Source: Polydactylus sextarius
Taxonomy: Eukaryota > Chordata > Actinopteri > Polynemidae
Assembly (NCBI GenBank): GCA_016801845.1
Contig: CM028931.1
Location: 18,554,302-18,618,301, forward strand
Direction of reading: 5' to 3'
DNA length: 64,000 nucleotides
Shown here in pieces: positions 11,231 to 24,629 of this stretch (its first letter is position 1; every line of letters starts with the position of its first letter). The translations under genes and the position numbers were made by a program. A model generated the notes under the pieces. The model saw only the letters and a list, made by a program, of their open reading frames with translations. It had not been told where the DNA came from and searched no databases.

Positions 11231-12667
11231 GACTGTTACATTAAACGCTACATGACCTGATGTTTGACCAAGATCCTCGTTTAGTTTCTAATTAAATGTG
11301 TTCAAGAGGTTTAATTCAGTAGTTTAGTTCAGTACATTTATATCCACGTCTCGTCCACATGGTGAAATACAGTTCATTTGGTTTATTTCTCTTAAGAAGT
11401 TTGATTATTTTATTTTCTAGTTAAAGTTGATTGACTTTGTCTGTTTAATTTGATCTATTTAGTTTGTTTATTTCCAGTTGCTGCTACATTGATATCAGAG
11501 TTGTTTTGTTACATTTAGTTTGTGAGTCACAGTTGATTAATTCAACTACAGCATCAGTCAGTGTATTTATGTTAAACTCCACCACCGACACGCTGCTTCG
11601 CTGGGTTTATTTTGTATCTATGTTAGAAGAGAAATGCTTCAGTCTTTAGTCTCAGTGGAGTTTACTGGATCAATATCAGGTATTGATGGACGTTCAGAGC
11701 TCAGGTATCGGTTTCGTCTTTTCCCTCTTTAGATCAGGAGGTTTAATTAATCACATGTTTTTTATGTTGTTGGTTAAACACCAGGTCTCAGCGTGACGCA
11801 GGATAAAGACTTAGTCTTAATCCTCATTACGCTGCATCTCCTTCCAACGTGGAACATCTCTTTTATCACTTCCAGTCTCCAACATTAAGATGCTAACGAG
11901 CGTTTCAGGTGTGAAAATGTAGAAAATGGAGGTTAAATCGCTTTACTATAATCTACAGGATTAAAGAAACGTAGACTGACTGGTTTGTTCTCCAGCTCGT
12001 TACAAACAAGTTTCACCTCAACTCGATGACGTGTTGCTCATTTCTGTGTTTTTATAAAAGGGTCGAGACACCGAGTGAACCCTTCATTGCAGCTGTTCTT
12101 CCTGTAAATAAAGGAAGTAAACCAAGGCCTCGGACCGATGACAGGAGGTTACATGAAGCTAACAAAGGTAAAACTGCAGCCTCGACGCTGGTGTTTGACT
12201 TAAAGGTCACAGAGAATGTGACGTCCTACTCATCTTGTTCTTATTCTTTAAAGATCTGAGATCAACGTGTTGTGACTGTTACTGATCATTACTTTGATCC
12301 AGCTGCTGAAGATACAAGATACAAGTCACACGACTGCATTCACTACAAGATAACTGATATTTGAGTGATGAGGTCAGTCAGAAGAAATTTAAAGACACGT
12401 TTCTCTTTTCTTAACCTCTCGTGTTGAGTTAAGAGGATGAGACGAGTCTCCATGACGACCGAACGACAACAAACAAACAAAGATGGCGTCTACAGACTCG
12501 TTTATGTCCATCAAGCTGCCGATTATCAAGACGTTAGCAAACAGCAACCAGCGACCGCTAGCTAATGTAATCTTCCTCCACTTTAACATTAACAAACGTT
12601 ATTTATTAGTGGTTAGCGATAAGTTGGCTTAACTTTTTTGACAAACACCCTATAAACGGTAGGTGTC
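11231..12667. other. Noncoding stretch with a dispersed repeat at 12430-12510
   Basis: Mostly AT-rich. GATGAGACGAGTCTCCATGA (about 12434-12453) recurs with changes near 21400. AAACAAAGATGGCGTCTACA (about 12473-12492) recurs inverted near 61580. These look like remnants of an old dispersed element. Confidence 0.45.
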
Positions 12668-12746
12668 CTGTTTCCTGGACCTGGTTCCTGTTTCCTGGTC
12701 CTGGTTCCTGTCTCCTGGTCCTGGTTCCTGTCTCCTGGTCCTGGGA
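12668..12746. repeat. Minisatellite, approx. 20-bp unit, four copies
   Basis: Units of the form CCTGTTTCCTGGTCCTGGTT, with C/T and A/T variants. Confidence 0.85.
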
Positions 12747-13739
12747 TCGCTACGTTTGAATCAGTTTGATTGATGATCTTTGTTAAAAATCCACTGAGAC
12801 AAAGTTTCTCCAGAGACGAAGCTTCTCTTCAGTGAAACAGTGTAAACTGAGTTGGGCTGCGGTGGCGACGGTGACTTGAGCTGAGGTGGACCCGCAGGTT
12901 CAGGACTTTGAAGTGTCCGACAGAGCGGGATCAAGCTTTTGTCTGAGACGAATCCTAAACAAGAGATAAGAGGTGGCGGCAGCTCCAGCACCAGGAGCAG
13001 GAGGTGGCTGTGTCTGAGGTTATATCATCACCAGACCACTGACATGTAAACTGACGGAGTCAGAAACACACCGACACCCAGAGGGAGGATGAGTCTACGT
13101 CTTCAAACCCATTCACCTGTCACTCAACACTGATTCAGCCTGTCTGTTTCACTCAGACACAACCAGAGGAGCGAGGACTAATCTGAGACAAACGTGAGAA
13201 ATGCGAGACCCTCAAGGTGTCAGAGACGAGTCAATAACAGACTGCAGCCAATCTGAAAGACAGAAAACATAATGGACTGGATGGAGAGGACGAGTCTGAA
13301 GACACCTGACCTATGTCATCCATCCACCCTCCACCTGTGGACCACATTACATCATCACCACCTCATCTCCATGACGACACCACGCTTCTTCCCTGATCAA
13401 TCCCTTTTCCTCCATCTCATCTGTTGTTTCTTCTCAGCATCAACAGTGTGAACCGTCCATCACTGCTCCACGTCCACGTCCTCTCACCCTTCACCTGCCT
13501 CTTCTTCTTCTGCATCAACGTTAATTCAATCAGACACACTCCTGCTCCAGACTCGCCCACTTCCATCACAGAGTTAATCCTGTTAACAGTCAGGAGACAA
13601 AGGCCACGAAGGAAAAAGAGAAACATCATCACATCTGCTCCACAAATATCACTTTCTCTCCAGCTTTGTCTCTGGGTCACAGACGTCTACGACCACGGAG
13701 GAGAGAGGAGGAGAGAACGGTTTATTCTCTGTCCGTCTG
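12747..13739. other. Noncoding stretch
   Basis: No repeat block or coding exon recognised. Pyrimidine-rich open frames around 13420-13740 on both strands lack any family feature. Confidence 0.3.
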
Positions 13740-13838
13740 TCTAGATTAAAGTCTAAGGCTCTAGATTAAAGTCAGTATGTCCAGATTAGAGTCTATGTTT
13801 CTAGATCAGAGTCTATGTTTCTAGATCAGAGTCTATGC
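13740..13838. repeat. Minisatellite, approx. 22-bp unit, four to five copies
   Basis: Units contain CTAGATTAAAGTCTA or CTAGATCAGAGTCTATG. The last two are identical. Confidence 0.85.
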
Positions 13839-13935
13839 ACATTATTTAATTATTTAAGAAAGTGACAGTGGTGAAGTCCCAGTCCTGTTCTCTTCTACTC
13901 CTCTACATCCAGCTCCCATCATCCTCTGGGACTCA

Positions 13936-13936
<1 letters not shown>

Positions 13937-13969
<33 letters not shown>
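13937..13969. repeat. GT microsatellite
   Basis: Pure GT run. Confidence 0.95.
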
Positions 13970-13972
<3 letters not shown>

Positions 13973-14099
13973 CTCCATGAGTGTGTCTGGAGTGGTCGGC
14001 CTGGAGGCTGATGATCTGTAGCACTTCCATCCTCTGTCTTTGTTTCTGTCTGTCGTCAGCCGCCAGAGCTTCACACACATTCACATAGAGACATAAGGA

Positions 14100-14810
<711 letters not shown>

Positions 14811-15317
14811 ACTTCTACATCAACACAAACCAGAGCAACTTCTACATCAACACAAACCAGAGCAACTTTTACATCAACACAAACCAGAGCAACTTTTAAA
14901 TCAACACAAACCAGAGCAACTTCTACATCAACACAAACCAGAGCAACTTTTACATAAACACAAACTAGAGCAACTTCTACATCAACAAAAACCAGAGCAA
15001 CTTTTACATCAACACAAACCAGAGCAACTTTTATATCAACACAAACCAGAGCAACTTTTACATCAACACAAACCAGAGCAACTTTTATATCAACACAAAC
15101 CAGAGCAACTTTTACATCAACACAAACCAGAGCAACTTTTATATCAACACAAACCAGAGCAACTTTTACATCAACACAAACCAGAGCAACTTTTATATCA
15201 ACACAAACCAGAGCAACTTTTATATCAACACAAACCAGAGCAACTTCTACATCAACACAAACCAGAGCAACTTTTATATCAACACAAACCAGAGCAACTT
15301 TTATATCAACACAAACC
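14811..15317. repeat. 27-bp minisatellite, about 19 units
   Basis: Units run ACTTYTAYATCAACACA then AACCAGAGCA. The variable sites are mainly C/T at two positions. The length is a multiple of three, so the minus strand stays open for 198 codons (repeating VALVCVDVK). I read this as a repeat artefact. In the middle, TACATC and TATATC units alternate, giving a 54-bp higher-order period. Confidence 0.95.
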
Positions 15318-15324
15318 AACCTTA

Positions 15325-16212
15325 GTTTTGGTTTTGGTCGTGGTCTTGGTCACAGTGGTGGTCTCGGTCTTGGTCGTGGTTGTGGTCTTGGTCTCGGTCC
15401 TGGTCCCGGTCTTGGTCTCAGTCTTGGTCGTGGTCTCGGTCTTAGCCTCAGTCTTGGTCCCGGTCTTGGTCTCGGTCTTGGTCGTAGTCTTGGTCCTGGT
15501 CTTGATCTCGGTCCTGGTCTTGGTCTCAGCTACAGTGACCGTGGTGATTCACAGTGAAGCAGCAGGAAACAGTGGCCTCCAACATCTGAGCTAGAAAACA
15601 CTTTCTAGTGGTCTTGGTCTTGGTCGTGGTCTCAGTCTTGGTCGTGGTCTTGGTCTTAGTCTCAGTCTTGGTCCTGGTCTTGATCTTGGTCTTGGTCCTG
15701 GTCTTGGTCTCAGCTACAGTGACCGTGGTGATTCACAGTGAAGCAGCAGGAAACAGTGGCCTCCAACATCTGAGCTAGAAAACACTTTCTAGTGGTCTTG
15801 GTCTTGGTCGTGGTCTCAGTCTTGGTCGTGGTCTCGGTCTTAGTCTCAGTCTTGGTCCTGGTCTTGATCTTGGTCTTGGTCTCGGTCCTGGTCTTGGTCT
15901 CAGCTACAGTGACCGTGGTGATTCACAGTGAAGCAGCAGGAAACAGTGGCCTCCAACATCTGAGCTAGAAAACACTTTCTAGTGGTCTTGGTCTCGGTCA
16001 TGGTCTCAGTCTTGGTCGTGGTCTCAGTCTTGGTCGTAGTCTTGGTCTTAGCCTCAGTCTTGGTCCTGGTCTTGGTCTTGGTCCTGGTCTTGATCTTGGT
16101 CTTGGTCTCGGTCCTGGTCTTGGTCTCAGCTACAGTGACCGTGGTGATTCACAGTGAAGCAGCAGGAAACAGTGGCCTCCAACATCTGAGCTAGAAAACA
16201 CTTTCTAGTGTC
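15325..16212. repeat. Higher-order repeat: GGTCTT hexamer arrays with a conserved approx. 87-bp spacer, four units
   Basis: Variable-length arrays of GGTCTT, GGTCGT, GGTCTC and GGTCCT alternate with an almost invariant segment. That segment starts CTCAGCTACAGTGACCGTGG at 15525, about 15709, 15899 and 16125 and ends CACTTTCTAGTG. Unit lengths differ (about 184, 190 and 226 bp) because only the hexamer part varies. Confidence 0.93.
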
Positions 16213-16484
16213 ACTTTTCATACGCGTCCTTATTTACTCTGTGTCTGGATTAATAATGAAACACAACCGCTGTTTATTTGTTATTTCTCTCTTGTTCTTG
16301 TCACCGATGTTTCCCACTCGACCTAAAGCAGAAATCTTTATTTTCTTTAGAGTTGAGAGCGGTCGCTGAATCTCCAGGTTTTACGTCTGACGCCACGTCC
16401 TCGTATCGTCCCTCTGACATATCACCACTGTAACTCTGACCAGAGGCTGGAGTGGCTGGTTTCTACCTGTCCTACGGTCACTAC

Positions 16485-16862
16485 GTCATGGTTACCGGTT
16501 AGTGATGGTTACCAGTTAGTGATGGTTACCGGTTAGTCATGGTTACCAGTTAGTCATGGTTACCAGTTAGTCATGGTTACCAGTTAGTCATGGTTACCGG
16601 TTAGTCATGGTTACCAGTTAGTCATGGTTACCGGTTAGTCATGGTTACCAGTTAGTCATGGTTACCGGTTAGTCATGGTTACCAGTTAGTACAGCATCGT
16701 TACCGGCTAGTGATGGTTAACAGCTAGTTAGTCATGGTTAACAGCTAGTCATGGTTACCGGTTAGTCATGGTTACCGGTTAGTCATGGTTACCGGTTAGT
16801 CATGGTTACCAGTTAGTCATGGTTACCGGTTAGTCATGGTTACCGGTTAGTCATGGTTACCA
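16485..16862. repeat. 17-bp minisatellite, young block, about 22 units
   Basis: Units CATGGTTACCRGTTAGT with a single common A/G variant. One damaged patch lies at about 16690-16740. Confidence 0.93.
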
Positions 16863-16879
16863 CTCTTCCACACATGTGG

Positions 16880-17260
16880 TCACTAACAACCAGCCATTGT
16901 TACCAGTTAGTGATCATTAACAGCTAATGATCACTAATAGTTAATAATCAGTAACAGCTATTGATTGTTAACAGTTAGTGATAGTAAACAGCTAGTGATC
17001 GTTAAGAACTAGTGATTGTTACCAGCTAGTGATCACTAACAACTATTGATCATTAACAGCTAATGATCACTAACAGTCAGTAAACATCGACAGTTAGTGA
17101 TCATTAACAGCTAGAGATAGATAACAGCTAGTGATAGTTAACAGCTAGTGATAGATAACAGCTAGTGATAGTTAACAGCTAGTTATAGTTAACAGCTAGA
17201 GATAGTTACCAGCTAGTGATCACTAACAGTCAGTGATCACTAACAGTCAGGGATCATTTC
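16880..17260. repeat. 17-bp minisatellite, old diverged block
   Basis: Units such as AGTGATAGTTAACAGCT and AGTGATCACTAACAGYT align with the younger array next to it, but with many changes and irregular spacing. Confidence 0.8.
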
Positions 17261-18040
17261 GATCAACCTGTACAACGATGTGGTCGACTTCCTGTTTCTC
17301 AGACTCACAGACAGCGGCGAGTTGATCAGAGACGTTTCCAGCTCAGAGACCAGACGTTCGGCCTCTGACCCATCAGACGGTCGGACCGTCCAACGGACAC
17401 GAGGCGGCCGCAGGTGGACGGGAACAGAATAAAAGGCAGCGGCCTCTCAGGCTGCGATTTGTCATTCCACGCTGCAGCCGCAGAAACACTCTGACTTCAT
17501 AAATATTCATGACAAGTGGAAAAGGGGTCGCTGGCTCTCGTCCTCCCACCGTTTCAAACAGCTTCGCTAAATCTCCACGTGAGGAATGACTCTGTCAGGA
17601 CCCATTTCAGAGCCACAACTCAGAGACCCTGTCCACCCACCGTCCACACATCACCGCCGCCACCGCGCTCCATCTTCTCTAATTCCTCTATCTCCTCCAC
17701 CGACCCGGATTTACTCTCCATCCACTCTCCTCCGCCCGCCTCGCCCTTTCTACCGCTGCACCGTCATTACCTCCACTCTGCAGTCCTCTTTAGTCCCTTT
17801 CTCTCCTCTTCACTCTTCATCCGTCTCGTTCACTCTGCATCTTTAACCACACGGAGGCTGAAAGCTGAGGTGCTGGACAGACTGGTAATTTACGGCGCTG
17901 AGCGGAGAGCAGCTGCAGCTTTACTTCTAATGGGTTCTTGATCTTTTTAGAGGAAGACGTGAAGACGCAGAGGAACAAGAAGAAGAGGGAGACAACGACA
18001 AATACGACGGAGACTGAGTTTTAACTTTACAATCTGAGAA
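17261..18040. other. Noncoding stretch; possible conserved element at 17400-17600
   Basis: 17400-17600 is non-repetitive and includes TTCATAAATATTCATGACAA, a conserved-element-like texture. 17516-17941 has open frames rich in proline, serine and leucine from CTC-rich DNA, without domain features. Confidence 0.3.
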
Positions 18041-18800
18041 CGAGAAGAAAAAGACTAAATGATGTGAAGTCAAACTGATCCGTTCACGTTCAGTCTCTGA
18101 TCCAGAACGGAGGCTAACATCTCAGAGGATCAACAAAGTCCAGGTCCAGGTCTTCCTGCGGGATCCTGAGGTGATCCCTGACCAGATGAGATTATAATCC
18201 CTGCAGGATTGTCCTGACGTCTCCTACAAGGAGTAAAAACAAACTGATCTGAAGTCACCTCACGGTTACGAACCTAAAACGATCCGTTCATGTTCAGTCT
18301 CTGATCCAGGGTCAGAGGATCAATAAGGTCTTCCTGCAGGGTCCTGAATCACTCCCAGACTAGAGGAGATTATAATCTCTGCAGGATTCTCCTGACAAGC
18401 AAAGACAAATGGACCTGAACTGATCTGTGTGGATTCAATTTCACACCAGGTTGTAAAAGTCAGAAACTCACTTCACGGTCCCAGATCAAACAAATCAAAC
18501 CGATCCGTTCATGTTGAGTCTCTGATCCAGGCTCAGCAGGTCAATAAGGTCCAGGTCGTCCTGCAGGATCCTGACTAATTCCCAGACTATATTATAATCT
18601 CTTCAGGATTATCCTAACTAGCAAAGACAAACTGATCTGAACTCAGCAAAATGTTCTATGTGAGTTCAGTCTCTGATCCAAAGTAACGTCTCAGAGGATC
18701 AACAAGGTCCAGGTCCAGGTCCAGGTCCAGGTCCAGGTCAGGTCCAGGTCCAGGTCCTCCTGCAGGATCCTGAATCACTCCCAGACTAGATGAGATCAAG
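18041..18800. repeat. Diverged tandem repeat, approx. 150-220 bp unit, four copies
   Basis: Copies begin near 18075, 18278, 18499 and 18655 with GATCCGTTCATGTTCAGTCT or variants. CAGAGGATCAA, TCCTGCAGGATCCTGA and (in most) GAGATTATAATCTCTGCAGG follow. The last copy contains a CAGGTC hexamer run (18704-18752). Confidence 0.85.
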
Positions 18801-20026
18801 GGTCAACCTGAGGCCTGAGGAACCTGGTCTCCTGGTTGGTTTAGACGTGAAGGATCACGTCAACGTCAGACCGGGGTGGATAGGGCTGCGACACATCATT
18901 ACATCATCAAAATGAGTCACACTTGTGTCACAGTTTGGACAAATGTCTGTGAGCAGTGAGGACACGGAGGAGCTGGTCTAAAACACCGGAGCAGCGTCCA
19001 CATTATGGTCACGTTTGGATTTAACCTCCTGTTCCCTGACGCCACCGGGGACAGAGTGGGTCACGTCTGTGACGGTGTGAAACATCAGCTGCTGCATGAA
19101 CATCTGCATGTTTACATCCTCAGAAACGTCAGAATCTCAGATAAAAGCTCATGTAAACCACTTCTACATCCACCAAACGCAGCTAAAGCTACAAACGATT
19201 AAAGAACAAGTAAACAAATTCACAAAAAGACGTTTACACAAACAGCGTCGCCCCCTCTCCACACGGCGCTTTGTAAACAAACAAACAAACAAGTGACGTC
19301 TCTGCTGAGAGAGGACGTCTGTAGATTATAAAACTACACGTTTCATCAACATCCCACTAAACTGACTGAACCAGCAGCGACAGAATGATCAATAAAGTTC
19401 AAACGATCGATAAATGATCATGAACCCCGTCTTACCTTTGTTGTCTTGTTTACAACACGTGAATCTACAGCAACAACGTCACATTTCCTAAACAACTACA
19501 CCTCCCAGGATGCTTTGTGAACAGTTATCAGTCAAAAACTGGCTTCCTGCCTGGTAACAGGCTGTGATTGGACGAGAGGCCTCTACTGGTTCACCTGCAT
19601 GTCCTGTCTTATAACTGGTGACTGGTTAACCCCCCTAAAGTTTTCTATAATGTTTTCTATCGTTGCAGTTTTGCACAATAAATTTAACTGAAGTAACATT
19701 CTTGACTATTTTATGTTAATTAATAGTTCAGACAACATCTTCCTGCTAGAATGACTTGACTGTGGTAATGTGGAACCATTCAGACACGGTTATATTGAAT
19801 TTTACAAGCCAAAGTTACTGCAGTATAAACGTCTACAGTCCAGATTACACCATAATATAGATTTTAGGCCGTATCACCCACCGCTACCTCAGACTGAGCA
19901 GATGTGGTGAATCCAGCTGTGGAATCTGCAGCGTTCAGGTTGAAAACCAGTGAAAAATGTGTGTTGAACCTGAGCAGCTGTCACTTCCTGCAGCTGGAGA
20001 CTCTCATTAGTGTTTGCTGCAGAGGC

Positions 20027-20027
<1 letters not shown>
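18801..20027. other. Noncoding stretch
   Basis: Only a short AAAC run (about 19276-19291) and no exon recognised. Confidence 0.3.

Positions 20028-20074
<47 letters not shown>
20028..20074. repeat. GT microsatellite
   Basis: Pure GT run after GCGGTG. Confidence 0.95.
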
Positions 20075-20079
<5 letters not shown>

Positions 20080-20225
20080 ACATGTGTAGCGTGTGGGTAG
20101 TGTCAGATGAGAGCTGGTCCTTGAACGTTTTTACCCATCAGATGTCATGTTCAACCCAGATACATGAGATGAGGAGATCCTGTCTGGGCTCGGTGGGGGC
20201 AATTAGAGCGGTGGTGGATCCAGAT

Positions 20226-20227
<2 letters not shown>

Positions 20228-20268
<41 letters not shown>
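20228..20268. repeat. CA microsatellite
   Basis: Pure CA run, 150 bp after a GT run of similar length. The two could pair as an imperfect inverted repeat. Confidence 0.95.
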
Positions 20269-20270
<2 letters not shown>

Positions 20271-23200
20271 GAGCAGCTCGTGCTGATGAGTCACATCTCT
20301 GATTAAAAGTCAAAGAGTGGTCGTGGAGACGTGTAGCGTCTCTGTTCACGTCGTAGCAGCAGCAGGTGGAAAACGTGCGGCGTCACCGTCGCGGTGACAC
20401 GTTCGGGACGTCGTAGCTGCAGCAGGTCGGATACTGAACACAGACGGAGGTACAGACCGTCTGTTACAGCTCAGGACGACGGGGAAAACACAAAGATGAT
20501 GTTTGTGCAAAGGAGAAAAAATACAACGGTGCAGTTTAGTGTCGATGTGAGACTGGAGCAGAGATTTGTCTGAGGAGACAACAACAACAGGAAATATAAA
20601 CATAAACAGTCTGAACTAAGGCTGCAACGATTCTCAGACTAACTCCATTAAATCCATGACAAAAACATGGTTAAAAAGGCTTCGAGTAGTTTGTGTCAAA
20701 GTCCACCTGCTGCCGCGTCCCTCCCGCTTTGTTCTGGTTCACTGTTCAACATGGACGTTTTAACTGGCGCACGCTTCAAAGATTAAAGGCGGCGCGACTT
20801 GTTTTTCTCTCTACAGCAGTGGTGGAACATGAAGACACCGGTGTGTGTGAAAAGAAGAAGATGTCAGATGTGTGAGACCATTTTACGCTGCGGTAGACGC
20901 AGTGTGTGGCTGCGGGACAGACCTGGTCTACCATCACAGGACGTCATCACTGCTGCAGCACCTGAACCGAGACCGTCCTCACGTCACCCGCACTGCTGCC
21001 TCTACGAGGGAACGGGAATGAATGGGAATGAACTGGGAATTTGGGATGATTTTAAGGAATGTTTATGAATCATATACCAACATAAATATAAACATGGACA
21101 GGCGGCGTCAGGACTCGAACCCAGACCTCTGGTTTCAGATCATCTAGACTAGTTGAACTGATGGGAACGGAAAATCATAAAGATAATTGATTCCAAAGAT
21201 ATAAGATATTATAGCTGTCACACAAAGAGTGGACGATGAAAGGATATCGATACGTATCGTGATCAATAGAAATTATGTTCATTAAAGAATCAATCACATT
21301 CCTGTTTTACTCGTCTGTTGAACCAAAGTGTTGAGGTGGAAACGTTTCTCTACTTCACCGTTACACGGCACCACTAGTCGTCACTATTTACTACGTAAAG
21401 ATGATGAGACAAGTCTCCATGACGACCGCCACAATTTGAAGTGTGGTCCTGGTAACCTAGCAACCACACAAACAGCCAATCACGACACAGCCACGTTTGA
21501 CCAGCTAAAGCTAAAGCTAACAAACTTAGTTTAACAGTTTAAAGCCACGTCGACCACCAGTAGGTCGTAGGACATGACGCTCGTTAGTCCTACCGTGATG
21601 TAGAGTGAGTGGAGGTCCAGTATCCAGACTCAGAGAAGACCAGGTGGATCCAGAACCCCCGACCTACTGGGGTCAGAACATTCAAACGAACCATTAAACC
21701 TACATCCAACGTGGTCAAACTGTCTCTTTATATAATGTAGCTGATTTAAAAATCCTCTAGTGAACATCAGGACGTCATCTTCTCTAAATCTGTCTAAATA
21801 TTTAAACCAGACGTTTACTTTAAACAGAAATCAATGAGGATTCTGGTGAAAACGGGGTTACAACATGGCGTCCGTGAGTCACGTGACAGCCGCCGAACCA
21901 ATCAGAGGACAGAAGGCTGCTAGCGCTAAAGTAGCGGCAGGTTAGAAAAACACATTTAAACACCAGCAAAGTATCGATTAGTGATTAACATTACAACCTG
22001 AAGATGAAAAACACCAACTATCTTTGAGATATGATCAATAAAGTAGCCAGGCTAACACGTTTAGCTTAGCGAACAGCGGTAGCAGCTAGCAGCTAGCGGT
22101 TAGCGGTTAGCGCTTCGTAATAAAACGTATCTCACCGATGCGGTTGTTGGTTTAAAACCTGCGGCGACACGTTGCGATGTTTCCTGGATGTTTCATGAAG
22201 TAACAGCGCTGATTTGAAACTTCAAACCAACTGTTTTAGTCTTTTAATAAACTCAATAATATGACCACCGCTCTTCCGGGTCAACAGGAAGTCACCTCTA
22301 CCATGTGACCACGAGCTGCGGCCTGATTGGCTGATTCTGTCGGAGATATTTAAAGACACAGACACGTTGTTTAAACTGGAGAAATAAACAGTTTGTTTTT
22401 TATTTATGATTATTTTCAACCTTATTTTTAAACCTTCTGTTTGAAGAGCCAGTTTGATTAGTTTTTTTTTATTTCTGAGGCCAAATTTCTTTTTTGATGT
22501 AAATGAGAGAAAATAAAAAGTTTAAGTTTAAAAAGTTTATTTAACCTGGGGAGGAAGACGAAACAGTTACTGGTAGTCACACAGATAAAACCCCACAAAC
22601 ACTCAGACGATGGTCGATTATAAAAACACTGGATGTTAAAGAGTCAACACAGTCTAAAGTTCACTTTCATTTTCATTTGTTTTGATCTAAACTCTGACCT
22701 TTGTTGTTGTTGAAGTTATTCCAGAGACAGTTCATACCATCATCACTTTAATTTACACATTTTCACCTCTTGGCAAAGCGAAGCCTCCACCTTCTCCAAC
22801 AAACAACGAGGTGAAGTGGTGGGGAGTCAAACACTCGACATGTGCATTAAAGCTTTTCAAGTGTTTCTGTTGCTGAAGTCTCTTTTATTATTGTCCTCCA
22901 GCATGAATTATTCTGCAAACTCAAACGTTTTTCAAACTCAAGAGGAGCCAAGTGTTTGTGCAAAGAAATAATTAGTCTCTTTCTTTGTCTTCCAACAGTT
23001 TCAGGACCATGTTTGGACACAGAAACACCTCCGTAACGGACGTAACGTCGGCGTCTGCTCTGTCAAGGGAGTCAGACCAGGACGAGGGGGGATATCATAA
23101 ATCACAGAGCGGAGCCGTGTTAATTTAAGCCTGTGTCCTCTATCGGTGGGAACACGCTGCACCTGTAAATGAAGACGTTCCTTCTTGTCCTGGATACACG

Positions 23201-23739
23201 GACGGTGGCCCTGATAGAAACAGCTGAGCTTTAATAACAGAGGGAACACCACTGATCAGCTCTCTCATTTATGGTTAATTAAAAAAAAAAGGGAGAAGTA
23301 GTCGCCGTGTGCACACACACACCGACGGTGAAAAGGACACTTTCCCCTCTGGCTCCATTAGAAATAATTATCTCCCATCGATCTTTGGAAACCTCGGTGG
23401 AGCGGTAACATGAGCTGCTACTGTCTGTCAACACACACACTCAGACGCAGCGTGTGTGTGTGTGTGTGTGACCTGTGTGTTGGACGGTGACAACCTGCCG
23501 CAGCGGCTGTGCCTCTTACATGAGGTTTTGTCTCAACTCAGCTGCACATCGAGGCCTGGTAGCGTTGAACGCTCCGATAACCCGCCGCCCGCTGCGACTC
23601 TACTGCGGCATGAAGGAACCAGGCCGTCGGTACGGACGCCACCGCAGCGGAAAATTGTGTCCAGCAAAGCGTGGAAGGTGTCGGAGAGAGAGAGGATGTG
23701 ACAGTGAAGACACACAATCCTAATGAAAATCAAACCTCT
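20269..23739. other. Noncoding stretch of about 3.5 kb
   Basis: Contains small dispersed-repeat remnants (21398-21430, and AGCTAGC/GTTAGCG runs at 22065-22112), an A run at 23281-23290 and a short GT run at 23452-23470. No coding exon is supported. 22840-23000 and 23340-23410 have a complex, conserved-element-like texture. Confidence 0.3.
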
Positions 23740-23825
23740 GAGTGTCTCTGAGCATCTGAGAGGAGACAGCGGCTCTTTACTATCAGCTCATACCTTCAGT
23801 TGTCAGGTGAAAATGTGGCGTCTCA
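23740..23825 (+). repeat. Left copy of a direct repeat flanking the retrotransposon remnant
   Basis: Contains TCTGAGAGGAGACAGCGGCTC, then a short AT stretch, CTTCAGTTGTCAGGTGAA and TGTGGCGTC. A diverged copy in the same orientation lies at 24744-24815. Confidence 0.6.
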
Positions 23826-23999
23826 TCAAACCAAAACGAAATCCTACAAATTAGATTCAATTCAGCAGCAAATCCTCTGTGTTTTTATCGACTCTGCAGC
23901 TGCAGACGAGCCACTTGAGGCCGACGCTAACGCTGACGCAGCGTTATCTCCACCTGAGACGTCACCACGAGGATCCACGTCTCACACCAGACATTAATC

Positions 24000-24625
24000 C
24001 TCTGTCTCGTCGTGATCCGGACTCTCCCTGGCTCCGACAGACCAGATCACAACCACAGCAACAGCAGATGAACCAGAGGCATCAGATGGACCCGGTCCTC
24101 AAGTCCGAGGACCTTGACTTTGTAGACGACCTTGCTCCTTTCAACAAACCAAACTCCAGCCCCACACCCGTCCAGGTGAAAGGAGCCTCACTCGAGTTTG
24201 TGCAGGACTTGACCTACCGTGGCAGCCTTATCAGGCAGGACCGTCCACAGACACAGTAGAGAGAGGCTGGGAAAAGCTCAGGGGGCCTTTTCCCAGCTCC
24301 GCTCCATCTGGAGGTGAAAACAACAAAGACGCTCCTTCACAGCAGCAACGTAAAGTCTGTCCTCTCTCACATCTTTAACACATCCAACCAACAGCCACAC
24401 AAGAAAACCAGCAGTCAGAGCATCACCAAGGACATCACGTTAAGACGCTTGGACACGTGTTAACGATGGAGCGGAAACCACCTGGAAAAGAAAACCTGGA
24501 AGACCTAAGAACACCTGGAACACCTGGAACATGCTGCCAAGGACCACAGGTGATGGAGAGAGCCTTATGTCTGAGGCCACGTCTGTGAAGAGCAGCACCA
24601 TGAGGACATATTAACTTTAATCACT
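24000..24625 (+). mobile_element. Decayed non-LTR retrotransposon, 3' end of the reverse-transcriptase ORF
   Basis: Translating in shifting frames gives hallmarks of the C-terminal part of a LINE ORF2 in the right order. SEDLDFVDDLA (about 24096-24130) corresponds to the RT box with F-A/V-D-D. ASLEFVQDLTYRGS (about 24186-24228) corresponds to the conserved F-x-Y-L-G-S strand. RLGKAQGAFSQLRSIWR follows (24264-24314), then SSNVKSVL (about 24345-24365). LGHVLTMERKP (about 24450-24480), KPGRPKNTW (24492-24518) and a final decayed AxDRxxWR-like segment near 24535-24570 complete the series. Several frame changes, internal stops and the loss of the segment between the RT box and the Y-L-G-S strand show it is dead. 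The element is 5'-truncated, as is usual for LINEs, and I see no clear tail. The clade cannot be set safely by eye. Confidence 0.75.
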
Positions 24626-24629
24626 GCTG

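Noticed and set aside
21100..21146. tRNA-like B-box on the minus strand (GGGTTCGAGTCC)
   Set aside because: The T-stem pairs poorly and no A-box or acceptor stem is found at the right distance. It may be a SINE fragment, but that is not supported.
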